A DNA stretch of 18,408 nucleotides, from the NCBI GenBank assembly GCA_046259385.1, contig JBJYWI010000078.1, positions 1-18,408 of the forward strand, read 5' to 3'. Origin of the DNA: CAVWDI01 sp046259385 (GTDB taxonomy: Bacteria; Chloroflexota; Anaerolineae; Anaerolineales; UBA4823). Under the pieces are notes generated by a model. The model was not told where the DNA came from. It saw nothing but the letters and a program-made list of their open reading frames with translations, and did not search any database. The first letter of the stretch is position 1; every line of letters begins with the position of its first letter. The translations under genes were made by a program, and so were the position numbers. Shown in pieces: positions 14,055 through 18,408 of the stretch.

Positions 14055-14711
14055 ATGGAAAAAATTGAGGATTCAGCTAAATCAACCCGCGAGCGAGTAT
14101 TGCAATCACTGTTAATACACAATAAATGCACAATTAACGAGCTTGCTGATGAGGTTGAAATCAACCCTATTTCTGTTCGCCACCACATCACGAAATTAGA
14201 AGCCGAAGGTTTGGTAGTTTCGATAGAAGAAAGGCACGGCGTCGGGAGACCGCGCAGGCTTTACTTTTTATCTGAAAAAGGCAGAGAACAATTTCCAAGG
14301 CGTTACTTAAGACTGGTGCTCAGGTTGCTGGATCAATTGAAACACACCATGCCTGAAGATATGGTTGATCAATTGTTTGCAGATATGGCAAAAGATTTAG
14401 CCGAAGAACATAAGGATAACCTCAGTAATTTAAACATTGAACAAAAACTCGACCTTATAACCACCCTGCTTACTGAAGAGGGATTTACTGTAAACTGGGA
14501 ATTAAAAGATAACGCATATTATATAAATGAATCGAATTGCCCTTACATTCATGTAGGTCAAAACCACCCTGAGATTTGTTCTATTGACCGGACATTAATT
14601 GCAACAATCCTCGATTTACCTACAAAAAAAATACATTGCAAGTTAAAGGGTGACACCCACTGCACATACATTGTGCCAAAGCCACAAATTATGGAGACTG
14701 CTAGATTATGA
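14055..14711 (+). CDS. sufR: SufR-type Fe-S-sensing transcriptional regulator
   Basis: This DNA-binding regulator is related to cyanobacterial and actinobacterial SufR. The N-terminal winged helix-turn-helix spans about 10-75 (LLIHNKCTINELADEVEINPISVRHHITKLEAEGLV, then the wing ERHGVGRPRRLYFLSEKG). The C-terminal domain carries four cysteines: Cys162-x12-Cys175-x19-Cys195-x7-Cys203 in the pattern NCPYIHVG...PEIC.ID...KLKGDTHCTY. This is suited to a 2Fe-2S or 4Fe-4S cluster. It faces the sufC operon across a divergent promoter region and overlaps the SufT-like gene by ATGA. By analogy it would repress or tune the SUF genes according to cluster supply. No clear ribosome site precedes the ATG. 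Confidence 0.88.
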   Translation: MEKIEDSAKSTRERVLQSLLIHNKCTINELADEVEINPISVRHHITKLEAEGLVVSIEERHGVGRPRRLYFLSEKGREQFPRRYLRLVLRLLDQLKHTMPEDMVDQLFADMAKDLAEEHKDNLSNLNIEQKLDLITTLLTEEGFTVNWELKDNAYYINESNCPYIHVGQNHPEICSIDRTLIATILDLPTKKIHCKLKGDTHCTYIVPKPQIMETARL

Positions 14712-15064
14712 CATCCAATCACACGAACAGCAGTAAACCAGGACTATACTGGCAAGCAGATCAATCCCACCCCGACCTTATTGAACCAATAAAGGAAAAA
14801 CTTAGAGAAGTGATCGATCCAGAAATAGGTCTTAATGTCATTGAACTAGGTCTGATCAGAGACTTGAAAGTAAATGATAATGACGCAGAGATCACCATGA
14901 TTTTAACAACGCCTTTCTGCCCGTATGCTCCAGCATTGATGGAAATGGTGCGTAAAAACAGCGAAGAGGTATTGAATCGCCCGGTAACCGTAGAAATGGG
15001 GATGCAAATGTGGGATCCTTCTATGATGGAAGAAGGCGCTGGCGCAGATTGGGGAATTTTCTAA
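14708..15064 (+). CDS. MIP18/DUF59 family protein, SufT-like
   Basis: The 118-aa protein has the MIP18 core, with REVIDPEIGLNVIELGLIRDL (Asp37-Pro-Glu39) and the cysteine loop TTPFCPYAPALMEMV (Cys71). This family includes SufT and PaaD, which help assemble or move Fe-S clusters. The gene shares ATGA with the sufR stop, so it is translationally coupled to it. It lies across the regulatory region from the SUF operon, which supports an Fe-S role. I leave the symbol empty because MIP18 subtypes cannot be separated here. The C-terminus ends in Trp/Gly/Phe residues without a second motif. Confidence 0.88.
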   Translation: MTSNHTNSSKPGLYWQADQSHPDLIEPIKEKLREVIDPEIGLNVIELGLIRDLKVNDNDAEITMILTTPFCPYAPALMEMVRKNSEEVLNRPVTVEMGMQMWDPSMMEEGAGADWGIF

Positions 15065-15082
15065 AATATTAGAACCACTGCA

Positions 15083-15114
15083 GGCTGCCCAGGTTCCTCC
15101 TAGGCAGCTTTTTT
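15083..15114 (+). terminator. Rho-independent terminator after SufT-like gene
   Basis: GCTGCC (15084-15089) pairs with GGCAGC (15103-15108), extended inside by AGG/CCT across one mismatch with a TTCCT loop. A T run follows at 15109-15114. Confidence 0.85.
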
Positions 15115-15117
15115 GTT

Positions 15118-15146
15118 TAATTGATAATTAATGACTGGCATATAAT
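15118..15146 (+). promoter_or_regulatory. Possible promoter for the cell-wall pair
   Basis: A perfect -10-like TATAAT lies at 15141-15146, downstream of the terminator. The -35 is weak: TTGATA at 15121-15126 is only 14 bases away. The remaining ~85 bases up to the TTG at 15233 are AT-rich and show no other signal. Confidence 0.3.
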
Positions 15147-15232
15147 TTGCATTACAGTAAAATAATTCAAGAATTTAATTGAAAAAAAATATAGCCAGAG
15201 TACTCTTTTTAGCTTTAATTTTTACTACTTAA

Positions 15233-16039
15233 TTGCCGAGAAAAATAACCGCAAAAGTGACGAAGGAAAATAACCAGATCCCAAAAAAAGAAAAAAATGG
15301 TGGGTTCTTTTACCAGTTAAAGATTATTCTGGGTGTCGCATTTGTCTTCGCAACCCTCTTTGCAATGTGGACTCCTGGTGTCACAACCCATGTGAATTCA
15401 TGGGATGGAATAAACTTAGAACCTGTTCCAACTAAACAAGAATTGAAAAATGATAATAATTCTTCTCCATTAAAGCCCTCTGTTGGAATTGTTGCGGGAC
15501 ACTGGGGAAACGACCCGGGCGCTGTATGCAGTGATGGTTTAAAGGAAGCCGAAGTCAATCTTAATATCGCGACACTTGTCCAAAAATATCTGGCTGAGGA
15601 AGGATTCGAAGTAGATTTATTAAGAGAATTTGACGAGAATCTCTCTGGCTATCAAGCGACTGCGCTGGTTTCTATCCACGCGGATTCCTGCGATTTTATC
15701 AATGACCTTGCAACTGGATTCAAGGTCGCCCAGGCTATGGCTAACAATCGTCCTGAAAAATCGGCAAGGTTGACAGCCTGTATAAGAAACCGTTATTCAG
15801 AAGCGACAGGCTTGTCTCTGCACAGCACCAGCGTAACCGAAGATATGACCAGCTACCATGCTTTTAGCGAAATCGATGAAAACACTCCAGCTGTCATTAT
15901 TGAAACTGGTTTCTTAAATTTAGATCGGGAATTACTCACCCAAACTCCGGAATTATCCGCTCAAGGGATAGCAGCGGGTATTATTTGTTTTATCAGAAAT
16001 GAGAGCATAACTTCTACACAAGAACCGTTCTCCCAATGA
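15233..16039 (+). CDS. Membrane-anchored N-acetylmuramoyl-L-alanine amidase (Amidase_3)
   Basis: This enzyme is predicted to cut the amide bond between MurNAc and the stem peptide of peptidoglycan. A basic N-terminus (1-24) is followed by one TM helix (about 26-46), so the domain lies outside. The Amidase_3 core runs from about 83 to 255. Probable zinc ligands are His90 (VAGHWGNDPGA), Glu105 (GLKEAEVN) and His149 (VSIHAD), and the catalytic Glu is Glu224 (IIETGFL). The TTG at 15233 follows an in-frame stop directly. No good ribosome site is seen, and a GTG at 15257 is an alternative. The gene shares ATGA with the L,D-transpeptidase gene. Confidence 0.82.
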   Translation: MPRKITAKVTKENNQIPKKEKNGGFFYQLKIILGVAFVFATLFAMWTPGVTTHVNSWDGINLEPVPTKQELKNDNNSSPLKPSVGIVAGHWGNDPGAVCSDGLKEAEVNLNIATLVQKYLAEEGFEVDLLREFDENLSGYQATALVSIHADSCDFINDLATGFKVAQAMANNRPEKSARLTACIRNRYSEATGLSLHSTSVTEDMTSYHAFSEIDENTPAVIIETGFLNLDRELLTQTPELSAQGIAAGIICFIRNESITSTQEPFSQ

Positions 16040-17106
16040 ATCAAGCTGATTCTACATATGATGTTTACCTGCGGAAAGCATTCAATTCGTTAAAAACTGG
16101 GGAAAAATCAAGCGCAAGAATATGGGGGATGAAGGCCGCAAAATACAATCCGGATCGGGAAGAAGCCTGGTTGATTCTTGCTGCCGTGGCGACACCCAGA
16201 GCAAGTATAAGCTATCTAAAACGAGCCCTGGAATTAAATCCAGAAAGCATTAAAGCCCGCAAAGGAATGCATTGGGCAATTCAGCGTCTACGATCTCAAC
16301 ATTCTCTTTCAGGCAGGATTAAAACACCTGAAAATACAAACGCGATCAGTGCAGGAAAAACTGAAAAGAAATCCGATATTTCTTTTTTCGCCTGGTTATT
16401 AGCCCTGATGATAATACCCGGATTTGTCATGACCTGGTTCGGGTTTCCAAAATTCTCCCAGGCTCTTAACAGCAGAAATCCTTACATTCTTGAGGTACAT
16501 TCTCTACCAAAAGCATCAAGCACTGCCACTTCTACGCATACCAATACGGCAACTTTTACTCTGACACCAACCCACACAAATACACAAACTTATACTCCCA
16601 CAGCAACACCCACTAATACACCAACTTTTACTCCTACTCAGATACCAACCAATACTCCGACACTAACGAATACGCCTCTACCGCCACCTACTGATGAACC
16701 AGAACCCACTGAAAAGGTAATACAAGTCAATCGCCCTGAAGGCGTCAAGAAAAATGAACGGTGGGTTGATGTTGTATTATCGCGCCAGAGATTATTTGTT
16801 TACCAGGGAGATGAACTTGTTGAGAAATTTGTTGTCTCAACTGGAATTTCAAAGTATCCAACTGTAAAAGGCATCTTTAGAATATATGTCAAGTATAAAT
16901 TTGCGGATATGCGTGGAGCGGAATACTACCTGAAAGATGTACCTTTTGTTATGTATTTTTTTGAAGACTACGGCATTCATGGTACCTACTGGCATAATAA
17001 TTTTGGCACGCCAATGAGTCACGGTTGCGTCAATCTCCGTACCGAAGACGCAAAGTGGTTGTATGACTATGTAAAAGTTGGAACCCTCGTTAGAGTCCGC
17101 CGCTGA
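16036..17106 (+). CDS. TPR-like/TM/L,D-transpeptidase (YkuD) fusion protein
   Basis: This 356-aa protein joins three parts. A cytoplasmic TPR-like segment (about 8-85, SLKTGEKSSARIWGMKAAKYNPDREEAWL...KRALELNPESIKARKG) comes first, then one TM helix (about 117-137). A Thr/Pro linker (about 160-226) leads outside the cell to a YkuD domain (about 240-356). The active-site pattern is visible: His315 in GIHGTYWH, then SHGCVNLR with His329 and Cys331, and Arg336. YkuD enzymes make or remodel 3-3 peptidoglycan cross-links or anchor proteins. The gene is coupled to the amidase by ATGA, so the pair probably remodels the wall together. The TPR part inside the cell is unusual and could bind a partner. 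Confidence 0.88.
   Translation: MNQADSTYDVYLRKAFNSLKTGEKSSARIWGMKAAKYNPDREEAWLILAAVATPRASISYLKRALELNPESIKARKGMHWAIQRLRSQHSLSGRIKTPENTNAISAGKTEKKSDISFFAWLLALMIIPGFVMTWFGFPKFSQALNSRNPYILEVHSLPKASSTATSTHTNTATFTLTPTHTNTQTYTPTATPTNTPTFTPTQIPTNTPTLTNTPLPPPTDEPEPTEKVIQVNRPEGVKKNERWVDVVLSRQRLFVYQGDELVEKFVVSTGISKYPTVKGIFRIYVKYKFADMRGAEYYLKDVPFVMYFFEDYGIHGTYWHNNFGTPMSHGCVNLRTEDAKWLYDYVKVGTLVRVRR
16528..16716 (+). repeat. Thr/Pro-rich low-complexity linker region (coding)
   Basis: This stretch encodes a tandem-like run of TPT/TNT units (about residues 165-227 of the L,D-transpeptidase), e.g. TPTATPTNTPTFTPT. Codons vary within the run, so it is a protein-level repeat. Such linkers are common in exported proteins of Chloroflexota and support that assignment. 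Confidence 0.75.
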
Positions 17107-17132
17107 AGCTTTTTCTTATTTACACAATATTT

Positions 17133-17161
17133 ATATTGCACACTGAAGACTTGAATATAAT
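17133..17161 (+). promoter_or_regulatory. Possible promoter before the 140-aa gene
   Basis: A TATAAT at 17156-17161 sits 24 bases before the ATG at 17186. The -35 is unclear (TTGCAC at 17136-17141 is only 14 bases away). The intergenic stretch holds no other signal. Confidence 0.28.
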
Positions 17162-17185
17162 AATCTTGGAAACGAGACAATTATT

Positions 17186-17608
17186 ATGACGAAAAAGCCA
17201 TTATTCGAAGGATTGGTTATCGATGAGCAGGACAATGTCGCTGATGTAATTTATGTTGGCGAAGAGCCATGCTATGTTGTGGATGACATGGGATTTCGCC
17301 GTCATATTCCTACCGAACAAGTTGACCGGCAGGTTTTAGAGTCAATGAGCGAGATGATTGAAGGTCACGAAGAATTTTTGAGCGAACAAACCGCAAAAAT
17401 GCTCGGACAGGAGGATATTTTTTCAATGGCATTGATTTCCTCCCAACTCAAAGACATCGATAAACAATTTGAAAATCTGATCCAGTCCGGTATCCCGGAG
17501 GAAGCAAGAACTTACATGGGGATGATGGGTTTTCGAATCCGGATCAACATTCACGGAGATGTCATAGAAATCGATCAGCCAGGTGTAATTGGCTCTGATG
17601 AAGAATAA
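17186..17608 (+). CDS. Unknown 140-aa acidic protein
   Basis: I do not recognise a family. The first ~45 residues look beta-rich (LFEGLVIDEQDNVADVIYVGEEPCYVVDDMGFRRHIP), resembling a small barrel. The centre is helical (about 45-105, rich in Glu/Gln: MSEMIEGHEEFLSEQTAKML...QLKDIDKQFENL). The end returns to a beta strand pair (FRIRINIHGDVIEID). There is no signal peptide, TM helix or metal motif; the single cysteine is Cys29. The ATG has a weak GGAAACGAG ahead. The gene stands alone between the cell-wall pair and a convergent flavin-reductase gene. Confidence 0.7.
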   Translation: MTKKPLFEGLVIDEQDNVADVIYVGEEPCYVVDDMGFRRHIPTEQVDRQVLESMSEMIEGHEEFLSEQTAKMLGQEDIFSMALISSQLKDIDKQFENLIQSGIPEEARTYMGMMGFRIRINIHGDVIEIDQPGVIGSDEE

Positions 17609-17640
17609 AAGCGCTTTATCGTAAGAAATAAATATTGTTA

Positions 17641-17669
17641 AAAAATTGCGCTATGAATGCGCATTTTTT
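17641..17669. terminator. Bidirectional terminator between convergent genes
   Basis: The left arm AAAAATTGCGC (17641-17651) pairs with GCGCATTTTTT (17659-17669) across one T/T mismatch, with a 7-base loop. It is flanked by an A run on the left and a T run on the right, so it can end transcription from both the 140-aa gene and the minus-strand flavin-reductase gene. Confidence 0.75.
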
Positions 17670-17682
17670 AATTTTCGGTTTT

Positions 17683-18174
17683 TTATCCCGCATAACTCCA
17701 GCCTAACTTTGGGAGGGAAAGCGTATCCTCGACTGACCCGGCTTTTACCACTCCTGCTCCAACAATTTCTCCAATCACAATATTATGATCTCCACCAATA
17801 TCCTGGATGGTCTTAACCCTGCATTCAAGGTAAGCAGCAGCGCCATCAAGTATTGGGCAGCCAGTTTCAACTCCGGATGTATATTTTAGATCTTCCATCT
17901 TATCCGGATTCTTACTCCTTCCCTTTGTCACTGGCTTTATACTCTCAGCATCCTCAAAGTTAAAAATATTCAGTGCAAATACTTTCCCTTTTTCTATGAG
18001 TTGATATGAGTATGAAGTTTTCTGTACAGCAATTGCGATCAATCTGGGTTCAAAAGACACCTGTGTCATCCATGTCAATACCATCGCATTTTCATCTTTG
18101 CCATATTTGCTGGTCACACCATAAAACCCATAAGGTAATCTTCGCAGTACATCTTTTATAATGTCATCAGACAT
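17683..18174 (-). CDS. Flavin reductase-like FMN-binding protein
   Basis: The 163-aa protein has the split-barrel flavin reductase-like fold. It opens with LRRLPYGFYGVTSKYGKDENAMVLTWMTQVSFEPRLIAIAVQKTSYSYQLI, the usual FMN-site start, and carries FALNIFN and later GCPILDGAAAYLECRV and GGDHNIVIGEIVGAGV. The length matches small reductases that bind FMN and use NAD(P)H or serve as electron partners. The ATG at 18174 is preceded by GGAGGTG. It stands alone and faces away from the window end. Substrate and partner are not evident; no rubredoxin domain or monooxygenase neighbour is visible here. Confidence 0.88.
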   Translation of the reverse strand: MSDDIIKDVLRRLPYGFYGVTSKYGKDENAMVLTWMTQVSFEPRLIAIAVQKTSYSYQLIEKGKVFALNIFNFEDAESIKPVTKGRSKNPDKMEDLKYTSGVETGCPILDGAAAYLECRVKTIQDIGGDHNIVIGEIVGAGVVKAGSVEDTLSLPKLGWSYAG

Positions 18175-18408
18175 GATTTACACCTCCAATTTTTGATTCG
18201 TTGAATCTCTAAGAACTCAATTATTAATATAATAGTCCATTTGCATTAATCTTAATAAATATCAACATCGATATTCGTAAAATTTTTATTAGAAAAGAAT
18301 TGATTTTTTCCTAACTTCCGAAAAACCTTAATATTTCATCATGATTTTCTGAACTAAACCTGAATAATCAAATCATATCAATACATCGAATATATAATCA
18401 TATCGCCT

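Noticed and set aside
16528..16716. CRISPR-like or tandem DNA repeat
   Set aside because: The repetition is a Thr/Pro coding run inside an intact gene with variable codons and no spacers of constant length.
18175..18408. Short AATCATATC repeats (18371-18379, 18396-18404) and AT-rich tail at the window end
   Set aside because: Two 9-base copies in AT-rich DNA are expected by chance, and no gene or clear promoter can be supported before the edge.

Overview
The window is a moderately AT-rich bacterial chromosome segment with tightly packed genes. It most likely comes from the Chloroflexota (Anaerolineae-like). That assignment rests on the long Thr/Pro 'TPTxTPT' extracellular linker in the L,D-transpeptidase, the SufCBD-SufS-SufU-Rieske gene order with a divergent SufR-type regulator and a MIP18/SufT-type partner, and the DUF2207-like membrane protein with a Cys-rich tail. 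It is an inference from gene content, not from a phylogenetic marker.

Layout. (1) 1-1947, + strand: the end of a phosphate-uptake operon, with the pstA 3' part, pstB and phoU, closed by a strong 12-bp hairpin terminator. (2) 2093-7608, + strand: an accessory cassette. It holds a small two-helix membrane protein with a zinc ribbon; a 561-residue membrane protein that ends in a striking (Cys-Ala)5-Gly-(Cys-Ala)3-Gly3-Arg tail; a PqqD-like/radical SAM/SPASM enzyme; a paralogue of that enzyme which has lost every Fe-S cysteine; and a class I methyltransferase translationally coupled to it. (3) 7605-13813, - strand: a SUF iron-sulfur assembly operon read sufC, sufB, sufD, a 96-aa unknown, sufS, sufU and a Rieske ferredoxin. 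(4) 13814-14054: a divergent regulatory region with three near-consensus promoters and repeated AT-rich boxes. (5) 14055-15064, + strand: a SufR-type Fe-S-sensing regulator overlapping a MIP18/SufT-like gene, then a terminator. (6) 15233-17106, + strand: a cell-wall pair, a membrane-anchored amidase overlapping a TPR/TM/L,D-transpeptidase. (7) 17186-17608, + strand: a conserved-looking unknown. It converges through a bidirectional terminator on a flavin-reductase-like protein (17683-18174, - strand). The last ~230 bases hold no gene that I can support.

How the genes work together. The SUF operon would build Fe-S clusters under control of the SufR homologue, which has four C-terminal cysteines suited to holding a cluster. 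The SufT-like protein probably helps with cluster carriage. The radical SAM enzyme of the cassette needs such clusters (one radical SAM cluster and probably two SPASM clusters), so the adjacency may be functional.

The most interesting part is the cassette at 2093-7608. Its signal peptide, single later TM helix and positive residues after that helix predict that the Cys-Ala tail of the large protein faces the cytoplasm. The PqqD-like/radical SAM/SPASM enzyme encoded next door could act on it there. The second, cysteine-free copy looks like a non-catalytic partner. My working hypothesis is a RiPP-like system that modifies the Cys-rich tail of a full-size membrane protein rather than a short peptide. 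The function is untested.
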